From CAVZBT01 sp963773605 (lineage in GTDB: Bacteria > Acidobacteriota > UBA6911), in NCBI GenBank assembly GCA_963773605.1, contig CAVZBT010000017.1:1-64000 (forward strand): DNA of 64,000 nucleotides, given 5' to 3'. Positions 1 through 7,928 of the stretch are shown piece after piece. The notes under the pieces were generated by a model, which was not told the origin of the DNA, searched no databases, and saw only the letters and a list, made by a program, of their open reading frames with translations. A program made the position numbers and the translations under genes. Each line of letters starts with the position of its first letter. Positions within the stretch are counted from its first letter, which is position 1.

Positions 1-53
1 GACGCAGCATAACGGCAGTTAACCCTCCCCTCACCCCAAAGAGAGGTGAGCAA

Positions 54-302
54 GTGTCAAGAGACGAGAACCCTGATCCATCAGAACCCGTGGCCCTGAG
101 CCGCAGGGCATACAAGCGCAGCGCGGTCATAGGCGCGTGCATCGCGCCGGACACCAAGCGGGCGCTGCTGCGCGAGCTCGGGCGCAACCAGACCTTGTCA
201 TCGCATGTGGCGACCATACTGGAGCGCCATGTCGACGGGCAATGTTCAGATCCTAAAAACGTGCTCGGACGGATCCGGCGGATTCTCGAGGAGGCAGCGT
301 GA
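54..302 (+). CDS. Hypothetical protein of element A
   Basis: 82 aa from a GTG start with a purine-rich ribosome site (GAGAGGTGAG) a few bases upstream. Not recognised. It is basic and probably helical; the stretch after residue 35 (TKRALLRELGRNQTLSSHVA) has the look of a small ribbon-helix-helix or HTH-type regulator, but this is only an impression. The stop codon overlaps the GTG of the next small gene (GTGA), so the two are probably translationally coupled. It is the first gene visible in the element. Confidence 0.45.
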   Translation: MSRDENPDPSEPVALSRRAYKRSAVIGACIAPDTKRALLRELGRNQTLSSHVATILERHVDGQCSDPKNVLGRIRRILEEAA

Positions 303-418
303 AACGCCACCACTTTCACTACGACGACGCCTTCAACGTGCTCCTCTATACCCTCTGCGGCCTGGGCATTGCCGGGGCCATCCTGTGGGATCTGGTCATG
401 GTAGGAGGGGCGAAGTAA
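299..418 (+). CDS. Small single-pass membrane protein
   Basis: 39 aa from GTG at 299, overlapping the previous stop (GTGA). A His/Asp-rich N terminus (RHHFHYDD) is followed by a hydrophobic segment of about 20 residues rich in Leu, Gly, Ile and Ala, consistent with one transmembrane helix. Its stop TAA overlaps the ATG of the next gene (TAATG). Function unknown; small paired membrane proteins are common in phage lysis or superinfection modules, but nothing here proves that role. Found by reading frame coupling because it is short. Confidence 0.45.
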   Translation: MKRHHFHYDDAFNVLLYTLCGLGIAGAILWDLVMVGGAK

Positions 419-573
419 TGCCAATCCTCTGGTTCGATCACGCGGAAACCGTACGCAAGCCCATCATCGTTGCCAACCGACTCATCGCCGTGCTGGTGAC
501 GCTATTCGGCGTAGCGCTGGCGTTCCTGCTAGTCACAATCGCGGTGCTGGGAGCATGTGGGGCAGGGGAATGA
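418..573 (+). CDS. Small membrane protein
   Basis: 51 aa starting at the ATG of a TAATG overlap. Residues about 20-45 form a strongly hydrophobic segment, so it is likely a one-helix membrane protein. It continues the string of coupled small genes: its TGA overlaps the ATG of the gene at 570 (ATGA). Not recognised. Together with the preceding 39-aa protein it forms a pair of tiny membrane proteins, whose role (holin-like, immunity or transport) cannot be decided from sequence alone. Confidence 0.45.
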   Translation: MPILWFDHAETVRKPIIVANRLIAVLVTLFGVALAFLLVTIAVLGACGAGE

Positions 574-857
574 GCACGAACCCCAGGGCGAAGATCTCCG
601 AACTCGAGTGCGGCGACATCTTTCTCATGGGCAACATCGGCTACAGGCTCGAACGGGTCAACAGCATCGCCGCCCAAATCCGCGTGCTTATTGGCAGGCC
701 TGTACTGATCCCCCCACTGCATCAGCCCGGGCAGACCGGTTGCATCCGGTATCGCCGGGAAGGCCGGCAAGGCCGCTACTTCCAGACCGCCTATCCCGAG
801 AGAATGGTCGATCCCGGGTGCGAGGTCGAAGTGATTCAGCGCAGGAAATCCGGATAG
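570..857 (+). CDS. Hypothetical protein with an embedded 45-bp inverted repeat
   Basis: 95 aa from ATG at 570 (ribosome site CAGGGGAA; ATGA overlap with the previous stop). Not recognised. Its N-terminal part resembles the protein at 2306-2581: both have a hydrophobic 'L-x2-G-x2-FL' start, then 'YRL', then a C-terminal stretch with an acidic or proline turn before 'EVEVI/VVQI', so the two may be distant paralogues. The middle (residues about 41-56) is encoded by a 45-bp sequence that recurs inverted, with one mismatch, at the 3' end of the next gene. This segment looks like an insertion relative to the paralogue. Confidence 0.5.
   Translation: MSTNPRAKISELECGDIFLMGNIGYRLERVNSIAAQIRVLIGRPVLIPPLHQPGQTGCIRYRREGRQGRYFQTAYPERMVDPGCEVEVIQRRKSG
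691..735 (+). repeat. 45-bp inverted repeat, left copy
   Basis: The reverse complement of 691-735 matches 2238-2282 at 44 of 45 positions; the only difference is G versus C at the position corresponding to 2261. Both copies lie inside coding regions, 1.5 kb apart. Confidence 0.85.
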
Positions 858-867
858 GAGAGCACAC

Positions 868-2304
868 GTGACGACACAGGCAGTTGCGTCGGGACCCTCG
901 AAAAAGATGTATGGCGTCACGCACTCGCTCACCGGCGAACCGATCGTCATCGAGCCCAAGACCGTAAAGGTCGGGATCGGACTGGCGGCTGGCCCGGCCA
1001 TCCACGTCTACATCGACCTGGCTCGCAAGTGGGTGGTTCAAACCGGGACAGGTGAACATGCCCGCGCGCGGTTCGATACCAGGCTCGAGGCTCAGAAGGC
1101 CTACCGAAAGGGGAAGGAAACAGCCCCGGAGTGCAAATATCCCCAACGGCTGCCTTACTTTACTTTCTCGCACGTGTCGGCGGACGGCACGTTCGAGCCG
1201 GACTGGGAGGCGATCGAGCTTCACGGCCCGGTGCCGACCGAGATCGACATCGTATTCGTGCGCGACGATCCCTTCAGCGCCTCCTATCAGCTCTGGACCC
1301 AGACCGAAAAAAAGTGCGACGGCGATGGCATGGCGGCTCTGCGAATCAACTCCATGGCGGCGGGGCCCGAGCAGCTCGCCCTGGCGGAGGCGTCAAGGAA
1401 GCGCGGCGAGAAATACTTTCCGGTGAGCGAATGCTGGATCAAGAGGTGCCAGTACTCGCAGCCAGCCGGCGGCCGGCCCTCTCCGTGCCGGCCGCGCGGC
1501 CTTCTGCTGTTCCAGTTAGTGAACAACCCGCGGCTCGGCGGTACCGCCTACTGGGACACGACCGGCTTCCGGAGCATTTCGCAGGTCTTCAGCTCGATCG
1601 AGACCTTCAAGCGGGTGACGGGATCCGGCAACCCGGACCGCGGCTTCGTGGCCGGGATCCCGCTGAAGATGGTCCTGAGGCCCTACAAGACGTCCCACGA
1701 CGGCAGGTCAACCACTCAGTACGGCGTCAGCCTGGAGTTTCGCGCCGAGAGCGCCCTGGCACTGAAGAGATCCCTGATTCAGGCCGGCGTGGACTTCCGC
1801 CTGGCGGCCGCGCCAGTCCTGAAGCTGCTCGAGGGGGCGCCGGCCCCCCAGAGGCCAGCGGACGAGCGCCCGGAAGACATCCCCGCGGCGATTGCGGCCG
1901 AGTTCGACCCGTCACCAATCGCGGAAGCGGACCGGTCCCCGGATCCGGCGCCGGCAGACGACGATTCCCTGGACGGCCCTATCGGCGATCTCGGGGAGGC
2001 CTGGGGTCCGCCGGCCAGTCCGGATCCGGACGCTATATCGAGGGCCATATCACCAGCCGTAACAAACGGGACCGCTCAGCCGTCCGAACCGCCGCCGGCG
2101 GCGTCCCTGCGCGCGCCCGCACCGGAAGTCCGCAAGTTCTGGGAGCTCTGCAGGGCCAGGGGCATGTCCGATTCTTTCGTCATCCAGAAGCTCGGATCCG
2201 AAGGTTTCGAAACGTTCGAGGAAATCACGGTTGCGGCTCTGCCCGGGCTGATGCAGTGGGCGGATCAGTACAGGCCTGCCAACAAGCAAGGAACGCTGCT
2301 CTGA
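868..2304 (+). CDS. Recombination-directionality-factor-like protein (PF18897-type)
   Basis: 478 aa from GTG at 868 after an AGGAG site. Residues about 95-300 match the pattern I know for phage Gp3-like RDF proteins: 'GPVPTEIDIVF' followed by an aromatic patch and a K-C-x-GDG segment, then 'C..CRPRGLLLFQL', then 'YWDTTGFRSI' and 'GIPLKMVLRP'. In phage phiC31 the Gp3 family switches a serine integrase from integration to excision; many relatives have no known partner. The C-terminal 150 residues are a Pro/Ala-rich linker and a short helical domain, not part of that family. The final residues are encoded by the right arm of a 45-bp inverted repeat. The element's visible integrase is a tyrosine type, so the role is uncertain. 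Confidence 0.55.
   Translation: MTTQAVASGPSKKMYGVTHSLTGEPIVIEPKTVKVGIGLAAGPAIHVYIDLARKWVVQTGTGEHARARFDTRLEAQKAYRKGKETAPECKYPQRLPYFTFSHVSADGTFEPDWEAIELHGPVPTEIDIVFVRDDPFSASYQLWTQTEKKCDGDGMAALRINSMAAGPEQLALAEASRKRGEKYFPVSECWIKRCQYSQPAGGRPSPCRPRGLLLFQLVNNPRLGGTAYWDTTGFRSISQVFSSIETFKRVTGSGNPDRGFVAGIPLKMVLRPYKTSHDGRSTTQYGVSLEFRAESALALKRSLIQAGVDFRLAAAPVLKLLEGAPAPQRPADERPEDIPAAIAAEFDPSPIAEADRSPDPAPADDDSLDGPIGDLGEAWGPPASPDPDAISRAISPAVTNGTAQPSEPPPAASLRAPAPEVRKFWELCRARGMSDSFVIQKLGSEGFETFEEITVAALPGLMQWADQYRPANKQGTLL
2238..2282 (-). repeat. 45-bp inverted repeat, right copy
   Basis: Pairs with 691-735 in inverted orientation, 44 of 45 bases identical. It encodes the C-terminal LPGLMQWADQYRPAN segment of the RDF-like protein. 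Confidence 0.85.
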
Positions 2305-2305
2305 G

Positions 2306-2581
2306 GTGAAGGTGAGCGATCCCACCGGTCTGCAGATTGCCGACGCCATCATGCGGGCCCATTCGGTCCAGGTCGGAAGCCTTCGCCGGGGCCGGCTGTT
2401 CCTGATCGCGGGCGAACGATACCGGCTGCTGTACGCCAATCCCTGCCGCGCCCATGTGGAGGCGGTCCGGGGCGAGTCGGTCGTCATTAAGGGCAGGAAG
2501 TTTCACAGGAAACGCTACCTCGACATCAGCCCGGGAACGGTCGTCCAGATCCGGGAGCAGGCCGTGCGTAGCGGGGAATGA
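2306..2581 (+). CDS. Hypothetical protein, possible paralogue of the 570-857 product
   Basis: 91 aa from GTG at 2306; a second in-frame GTG at 2312 follows GAGGTGAA and may be the true start. Basic, with beta-rich patterning (LFLIAGERYRLLY; VVIKGRKF). Not recognised. It starts one base after the RDF-like gene stops and ends overlapping or next to the ParB-like gene leader, so it sits in the same transcription unit. Resemblance to the upstream 95-aa protein suggests a small family within this element. Confidence 0.5.
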   Translation: MKVSDPTGLQIADAIMRAHSVQVGSLRRGRLFLIAGERYRLLYANPCRAHVEAVRGESVVIKGRKFHRKRYLDISPGTVVQIREQAVRSGE

Positions 2582-2610
2582 CCGTGGGTGGACACCGAGG
2601 AGGGTGTTGC

Positions 2611-4448
2611 GTGAACGAATTCCAGATTGTGCCGATCGGCAAAATAGTCGAGTCGTCCACGAACCCGCGCCGGCGCTTCAGCGAACAGGGGATGTTGGAT
2701 CTGACCGAAAGCGTCCGCAAGCACGGCGTTCTCGTTCCCCTGCTTGTGCGTCCCGTCAATGGTCACCTGGACAGTCAATCAAGGACTTCGCTGGCGATAC
2801 GCGGCACAGAATGCCCATCGTATGAAATCATCGCCGGCGCCCGCCGGTTCCGCGCGGCTAAGGCGGCCGAGCTGGGCGAGATTCCCGTCCGCGTGAAGGA
2901 GATCTCCGACACCGAAGCGCTCGAGCTGCAGATCCTGGAGAACCTCCAGCGCGAGGACGTACATCCCCTCGAGGAGGCTCTTGGGTACCAGGCCCTAATG
3001 GAGAGGGCCGGCTACGAGGTCGCCGCGATCGCCGCGAAGGTCGCGAAATCCGAATCCTATGTTTACCAGCGCCTGAAGCTCGCCGAACTCATCGAACCGG
3101 CGAAGGACGCCTTCCTCGAGGACCGTATCACCGCGGGGCACGCGATCCTGATCGCCAGGCTGCAGGCCGCGGACCAGGAGAAGGCCCTCGAGGCCTGCTT
3201 CCAGGATCGATGGGGTTACGGTTACCAGGGGGATCGCCAAGCAGGCCCTCAGCGTCCGGGACCTCTCGCGCTGGATCGAAGGAGAGATACACCTCGATCT
3301 CCATGCGGCTCCCTTCAAGAAAGATGATGCCGACTCTGGTGCCGGCGTCGGGTCCCTGTACGACATGCCCGAAGCGCACCGGCTTCGTGCCGGCGCTCTT
3401 CCCTGACATCGCGAAGAACGACACCTGCACGGATCGCAGCTGCTATGCGGCGAAGCTCGAGGCACACACGGCCAGCAAGAAAGCAGAACTGGTGGCAAAG
3501 GGAGAGGACGTCGTCGAGATCACCACCGACTATTCCTCCAACCGGAAGGCAAAAGCAGACGACCCTCTGCCGGCAGGGAAGTACAGCGAGATCCGCGACA
3601 AGAAGGACCGCTGTAAAAGCACGCAGAAGGGGCTCGTTGTGGCGGGCGGGCGCGACCGCGGCAAGGTGATCGAGATCTGCGCCGACCCACAGTGCAAGAA
3701 GCACCACCTCCATGCGAGCTATGACAATTCGAAGTATCTCGCCCGACAGAAACGGCAAGAGGAGCAGACCGCAGCCAGGCGGATGGTGCGCGGCGCGATC
3801 CTGCAGGCGGTTCTCTCAAAGGCGAAAGCGCCGCTTTCCCGCGAGGACCTGGTGCAGATCGCTCTCGGCTTTTGGATCGGTATCTGGTCCGAACTGCAGA
3901 AGAGGATTCTTTCCAGGAGAGGCTGGACAGCCGAGAAAAAGAAGGGCGGGTACGGCGTCGATTACGAGGTCATCGGCCGCAAGAACATCGCTCTCCTCGA
4001 GGATGACGAGCTGGCCGGCTTCCTGCTCGAGCTCTCGGTCGCGCGGCAGATGGACGGGACCGGATACGGGGATCCTAAGGATCGACTCAAGGAGATGGCG
4101 GCCCGGTACAAAGTGAACGTCAAGGCGGTCGAGAAGCAGGTCACTGCGGAACTCGCGCAGAAGAAGAAAGCCAAGAAGCAGAAGACCTCCAAAAGCAAAG
4201 GCAAGAAAGCGTCCTCCCCAAAGAAGACCGCTCTGGCGAAGAAGACAAAAAAGGCCAAGTCAGTGCCGGCTCAGGCAGATGATCCGGCGTGCGAGATATG
4301 TGGATGCCGAGAGCTGATGGCTTGCCCGGGCGGATGCTCCTGGAGCCCGATCTTCCTCATCGACAAAAGATATGTGTGCAGCGTATGCGAGGAGAAGGCA
4401 ATCCATCAGGACAATGCAAAGAAAGCTGCCGACCTGCGATGGAGATAA
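2611..4448 (+). CDS. ParB/Spo0J-like nuclease-domain protein (two frameshifts)
   Basis: Start GTG at 2611 after GGAGGG; an upstream in-frame ATG at 2578 has no better support. The N terminus is a ParB/Sulfiredoxin domain: 'IVPIGKI..S..NPRRRF', 'IIAGARRFRAAKAAEL', then 'LQILENLQREDVHPLEEALGY' helices and an HTH (residues about 150-170). The gene then shifts frame near 3230 (run of five G) and again near 3337; joining the three frames gives one continuous protein of about 611 aa, which fits two single-base insertions. The downstream part has a Cys motif (CTTCPKRTGF, then CTDRSCY), a Lys-rich stretch, and a C-terminal zinc-binding motif (CEICGC..C..C and CSVCEE). Such proteins bind DNA and may act in segregation or transcription of the element. 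Confidence 0.7.
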
Positions 4449-4486
4449 CGGATCTGCATACGTCTGCAAAGGAGGCGGGGGGGGGT

Positions 4487-4759
4487 ATGACGCAGGCCGA
4501 GCGCATCGAACCGTTGCTGAAAGAAGCCGTGACGGCGCGCATCCGTATTGCTCACCTGGTCGCCGAGATCGAGGAGATCCTGGCCGGCGAGGGAAAGCCC
4601 GAGGCGCTGCGCTGCTACGTCGAAAACACAGTGGCGATCTGGATCGACGATTTCGGCATGGACTTCGACACGGCCGATGGCTTCGGGGCAGAAGATGTGA
4701 AAAACCTTCTGGATGAGATCGAGTACGGCGCCCGAGACCTGGCCGTGATGGAGCCCTGA
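4487..4759 (+). CDS. Small acidic hypothetical protein
   Basis: 90 aa from ATG at 4487, preceded by AAGGAGG and a run of nine G; the SD-to-start spacing is about 11 nt, somewhat long. An in-frame ATG at 4439 overlaps the end of the ParB-like gene and is an alternative start. The protein is acidic and helical (VTARIRIAHLVAEIEEILAG; VKNLLDEIEYGARDLAV). Not recognised; small acidic phage proteins of this kind often bind other proteins, but no function can be assigned. Confidence 0.5.
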   Translation: MTQAERIEPLLKEAVTARIRIAHLVAEIEEILAGEGKPEALRCYVENTVAIWIDDFGMDFDTADGFGAEDVKNLLDEIEYGARDLAVMEP

Positions 4760-4858
4760 TTCTGACCATCTCGCAACCGGCATCGGTCGTTACCGCGGTG
4801 CCGTTTGCGAGCTGGTGACAGACGCCGGCTCGTAGTCTCGCGCAATCAATTTGGCCGA

Positions 4859-4987
4859 ATGCGACCGCTTCAAGTTGTGCACGTAGGCGGATGCCGGATG
4901 TTCGAGTTGCCGATGGCCACTGCAGAACGATTCACCGAACGATACCGGGATGAGGATTGCGGCGGCGCCGCGGGAGTCCTCCCATGA
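4859..4987 (+). CDS. Possible small protein upstream of the nuclease-like gene
   Basis: 42 aa from ATG at 4859 (a longer form could start at 4805). Its only real support is that its TGA overlaps the ATG of the next gene in an ATGA arrangement, the coupling used throughout this element. No recognisable domain and no clear ribosome site. It may be a chance open frame. Confidence 0.3.
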   Translation: MRPLQVVHVGGCRMFELPMATAERFTERYRDEDCGGAAGVLP

Positions 4988-5430
4988 GCCCGCTGCGTAT
5001 GTCGGACCTGCCGGGCCGGATCCAGAAACAGCTGCGCGCCGATCGCCGCATCCCGGATCCGCCGGTGTGCCGGATCGATCGGAGCGGCCTCGAGGACTGC
5101 CTGTACGCCGACATCCGGCGTTCGCGCCTGGTCCTGCCCGAGCGCCAGTACCGGTTTGCCGTCACGCGGAAATGGCGGCTGGATTTCGCCTGGCCGAGCT
5201 GCCGGCTGGCGTTAGAGGTGCAGGGTGGGACGTGGGTCCGGGGAGGTCATGTCCGCGGCCGCCAGTACGAGCGCGATTGCGAGAAGCTCAACGCGGCGCA
5301 GCTCGCCGGCTGGACGGTCCTGCTGGTCACGGGCGACATGGTGCGCAACCGCAAGGCCATCGAGCTGGTCCGGACCGCCCTGGAGCAGGTGGGCGGTTGG
5401 ATGGTCGTGCCAGTTCTCATCCTGGAATGA
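4984..5430 (+). CDS. PD-(D/E)XK-like endonuclease
   Basis: 148 aa from ATG at 4984 with GGGAG seven bases upstream. The central part has the restriction-nuclease-fold pattern: a conserved 'QYRFAVTRKWRLDFAW' where Asp is the metal ligand, then 'RLALEVQGGTWV' with the E-x-Q signature, then an Arg/Lys-rich helix and 'LLVTGDMV..RKAIELV' as the last strand and helix. This arrangement (D, ExQ, downstream strand ending in a helix) is seen in DUF559/Vsr-type and phage Holliday-junction nucleases. Likely role is DNA processing in the element's replication or recombination. The exact family is not certain. Confidence 0.6.
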   Translation: MSPLRMSDLPGRIQKQLRADRRIPDPPVCRIDRSGLEDCLYADIRRSRLVLPERQYRFAVTRKWRLDFAWPSCRLALEVQGGTWVRGGHVRGRQYERDCEKLNAAQLAGWTVLLVTGDMVRNRKAIELVRTALEQVGGWMVVPVLILE

Positions 5431-5444
5431 AAGGGAGAGCGGTC

Positions 5445-5945
5445 ATGGATCCAACGATACAGAGCGCATTGAACACGTTGCGGGCCCAGCATGACAAGCT
5501 CGAGGCGGCGCTCGTGGCGCTCGAGCGGGTGGAGGAGATCGAGAACCCGCAAAAGCCGATCTGGGGCGGGCAGTACATCCGCAAGTCCAACACAAAGCGG
5601 CCCTGCACCGGAACGACACGGGTCAAGGCCGAAACGAAACAGGCCAGAGCCGGGACGATCGGCTCCAAGGGCAAGACCTGTTCGAAGTGCGGCTTCTCGA
5701 AGCCGGCCTCGGCCTTCCCGAAAGTGGGGGCTCAGTGCAAGGCCTGCATCTCGGAGTACGCCAAGCAGAGGTCCGCCGCGAAGCACAACGGCAACGGCCA
5801 AAACGATCACATGCCGGCCGCCACCGACAACCCGGCTCCGCCGGTGGCCACCGGCGAGCTCGTCTGCAAGCTCTGCCACGCGCCGGCGTCCTCTCCGGAG
5901 CGCCTGGCGAGGCACATGGCCCAGGTGCATCCAAAAGTCGCGTGA
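5445..5945 (+). CDS. Zinc-finger hypothetical protein
   Basis: 166 aa from ATG at 5445 with AAGGGAGAG upstream. The N terminus is a short coiled coil (LNTLRAQHDKLEAALVALER). Two metal-binding motifs follow: a four-Cys knuckle (CSKCGFSKPASAF then CKAC) and, at the C terminus, a classical C2H2 finger (CKLCHAP..RLARHMAQVH). The linker between them is basic and low-complexity. The arrangement suggests nucleic-acid binding. The gene lies in the coupled run of element A genes, between the nuclease-like gene and the metallopeptidase. Confidence 0.55.
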   Translation: MDPTIQSALNTLRAQHDKLEAALVALERVEEIENPQKPIWGGQYIRKSNTKRPCTGTTRVKAETKQARAGTIGSKGKTCSKCGFSKPASAFPKVGAQCKACISEYAKQRSAAKHNGNGQNDHMPAATDNPAPPVATGELVCKLCHAPASSPERLARHMAQVHPKVA

Positions 5946-5953
5946 GGTCCGTC

Positions 5954-6574
5954 ATGGAAAAACGAACGCCAGACATCACGATCGACATGGACCGGGCATG
6001 CCAGGCCTGCGGCAAGCCGGGCGCAACCGACGGCGGCCTGTGCCTGAAGTGCGTCACCAAGAAACTGGAGAATGCTCCGGGAGCTAACACGATGCCGCGC
6101 GACTACGAAGAATCAGAGGTTGTAAAGCGAATGGCCACCCGGATGATCGAGGAGCATCACGAGCACCTCAGACGCGCCCGGATCGCCTACGTCATGAAGA
6201 AGGTCGACGAAGAAAAGGAGCCCGCGCCGGCGAAGCCCGGCCGTTTCGGCAAGGCGCGCAAGATCGCCCGGGCTCGGCTCGTTCCCGCGATGTACTGCCT
6301 GCTGACCGGATGCGATTTCATCATCGAGGTGGACGAGGAGGTCTGGAACCGCCTGTCCCTGGAGCAGCACGAGGCCGTGATCGACCACGAGCTTTGCCAC
6401 TGCATGAAGGACGAAAAGGGCTGGTACGTGCGCGACCACGACGTGGAGGAATTCCGCGCCATCATCGACCGGCACGGCTTCTGGAAGGAATCGCTGCACG
6501 AGTTCGCGGAGGCCTCGGTCTACCAGATGAACTTGCCGCTGCGGCAGGCGGAAGGCTCACAGGCGGTGCAGTAG
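5954..6574 (+). CDS. Putative phage metallopeptidase (PF18894-type)
   Basis: 206 aa from ATG at 5954. An N-terminal zinc ribbon (Cys16, Cys19, Cys30, Cys33) precedes a domain with 'HHEHLRRARIAYVM', a hydrophobic 'DFIIEV' strand, 'W-x-L-x4-HEAVIDHELCHC' carrying an HExxH motif (His145, Glu146, His149), and 'HDVEEFRAIIDRHGFW'. This order matches the family annotated as putative phage metallopeptidase. The HExxH makes a zinc-dependent hydrolase likely, though no substrate is known. The N-terminal ribbon may be an added module; an internal Met (about residue 47) could give a shorter form. It belongs to the same coupled gene run. Confidence 0.65.
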   Translation: MEKRTPDITIDMDRACQACGKPGATDGGLCLKCVTKKLENAPGANTMPRDYEESEVVKRMATRMIEEHHEHLRRARIAYVMKKVDEEKEPAPAKPGRFGKARKIARARLVPAMYCLLTGCDFIIEVDEEVWNRLSLEQHEAVIDHELCHCMKDEKGWYVRDHDVEEFRAIIDRHGFWKESLHEFAEASVYQMNLPLRQAEGSQAVQ

Positions 6575-6621
6575 CTGTCAAAAGCAGTGCAGTCTATTCC
6601 GAATTTCATTCAGGAGGCATC

Positions 6622-7074
6622 ATGAGCGAAGAACGAACCTACGCCGTCGAAGGTTGCTACCGAGACCGACAGGAACCGTATCTCCATGAGGTGGCAGATC
6701 CGCAGTACGTCGAGTATTTCCGCACGCACGCCCCGTTCGAATGGATCAAGCAGGAGCCAGCGCGCCAGGCATATCAGCGGATCTACGGCGATGAGGCATT
6801 GAAGGTCCTCGACCAGACCGGCCTGGTTGCCGAGAACAACGCCGGCGAATGGGTCGGAGGAACCAACTGGCAGACCCGTCCGCTGCGCCCTATCTACGGC
6901 GGGCCCGCAGCCAAGCCCGTGCCGGATCACACGGGCATGGTGCAGGTGCCGACGCCCTTCGGCCCAACCTGGGTGCCGGCCGGATCCGCCCCTCTCACGA
7001 CGATGAGCGCCGCCCAGGTGCTCGACAACATACGGCTGATCGTGCGAGAGGAATTGGAGAGGGCGAGGCTGTAG
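6622..7074 (+). CDS. Hypothetical protein
   Basis: 150 aa from ATG at 6622, with a strong AGGAGG seven bases upstream. The first 70 residues are charged and aromatic (WIKQEPARQAYQRIYGDEAL), then comes a Pro/Gly-rich middle containing 'VPTPFGPTWVPAG', and a C-terminal helix (AAQVLDNIRLIVREELERARL) that could mediate oligomerisation. No domain recognised. It starts a second cluster of small genes (6.6-8.9 kb) whose products I could not identify. Confidence 0.5.
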   Translation: MSEERTYAVEGCYRDRQEPYLHEVADPQYVEYFRTHAPFEWIKQEPARQAYQRIYGDEALKVLDQTGLVAENNAGEWVGGTNWQTRPLRPIYGGPAAKPVPDHTGMVQVPTPFGPTWVPAGSAPLTTMSAAQVLDNIRLIVREELERARL

Positions 7075-7129
7075 CGAGTTGTACCGGGCTGCTCCAGATG
7101 TGGGCCGGTTCCAAACAAAGGAGGTTCGA

Positions 7130-7402
7130 ATGCGACGCTTCCACATGGATCAACCGAACCGGCCCGCCCACATTGACGCAGTAGCACTCTGCCGCGCGGT
7201 CTACTGCGAGGACTGCCGCATGATCTCGGCCAGCACCGGCAACTGCGCTGTGTGCGGTTCCAGCGCGGTAATGAGCCTGTCTTGCGTGCTGAATCGGAAG
7301 TCACGACGCGCCCATGTCGGTTGGCGGGCGCGGAGATCTGGAAGGAACAATGACACCACACGAAGCCGTACAGACGATCGAGGTAGTGAAGGCGCTGCGT
7401 AG
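7130..7402 (+). CDS. Small zinc-binding protein
   Basis: 90 aa from ATG at 7130, preceded by AAAGGAGG. Contains a four-cysteine motif: C-x4-C-x2-C and then C-x2-C (CRAVYCEDCRM..NCAVCGS), the pattern of a zinc ribbon. The C-terminal 30 residues are basic and overlap the start of the next gene in another frame, so the true end is fairly certain but the functional part is probably only the first 60 residues. Confidence 0.5.
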   Translation: MRRFHMDQPNRPAHIDAVALCRAVYCEDCRMISASTGNCAVCGSSAVMSLSCVLNRKSRRAHVGWRARRSGRNNDTTRSRTDDRGSEGAA

Positions 7403-7607
7403 ATTCAATCATGAATCTACCATTGCGCGCCGGCTCGAGGTCCAGCTGTGCGGCGAGATCCTGATTGCGCTCGCTACGAATCAGCCGGAGGGGTGTGGCT
7501 GCCCGTTTCTCCCTGGAGTCACGACCGAACTGTCTCGAGCGGCATGCTTCGGGATCATCCGAGGACGGCCCGGGGAAGGCCCGCAACCTTGGAAGCTGGC
7601 GATTTGA
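7350..7607 (+). CDS. Hypothetical protein
   Basis: 85 aa from ATG at 7350 with AAGGAAC just upstream; it overlaps the 3' end of the zinc-binding gene by about 50 bp. The N-terminal half is an amphipathic helix (AVQTIEVVKALRRFNHES). The C-terminal half contains 'GCGCPFLPGVTTELSRAACFGII'. Not recognised. A GGAGGAGG site for the next gene lies right after its stop. Confidence 0.4.
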   Translation: MTPHEAVQTIEVVKALRRFNHESTIARRLEVQLCGEILIALATNQPEGCGCPFLPGVTTELSRAACFGIIRGRPGEGPQPWKLAI

Positions 7608-7622
7608 AGGAGGAGGTTCTCG

Positions 7623-7928
7623 ATGGAGCAGATTGGGGGTCAGTTCGAGAAAGTGCTCCACGCCACGGTGAGGATGCTGGAGGTCAGGGAGAAGGTGAAA
7701 TGGCTCCATGGCGACAATTACGAGAAGGTCATCGCGCCCTGGAAAGAAGCGATCGTCAAAATCTCCGGATCGAGACAAATCAGCCCCGTCGCCGTGGCCT
7801 GTGACATGTGCCGAGCCGCTGAGGTCGAATACAACGGGCAAGCGCAGCTCCTGATAATCGCCGCGACAACGGAAGTGCTCAGCGACCAGAAGAAGCAGTC
7901 CGAAACCGCGGAGACCGTGAATGGATAA
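7623..7928 (+). CDS. Hypothetical helical protein
   Basis: 101 aa from ATG at 7623, with AAGGAGGAGG upstream. Predominantly helical, with a Lys-rich first third (VREKVKWLHGDNYEKVIAPWK) and a 'CDMC' pair in the middle. No family recognised. Its stop region overlaps the ATG of the following gene at 7921, implying coupled translation. Confidence 0.5.
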   Translation: MEQIGGQFEKVLHATVRMLEVREKVKWLHGDNYEKVIAPWKEAIVKISGSRQISPVAVACDMCRAAEVEYNGQAQLLIIAATTEVLSDQKKQSETAETVNG

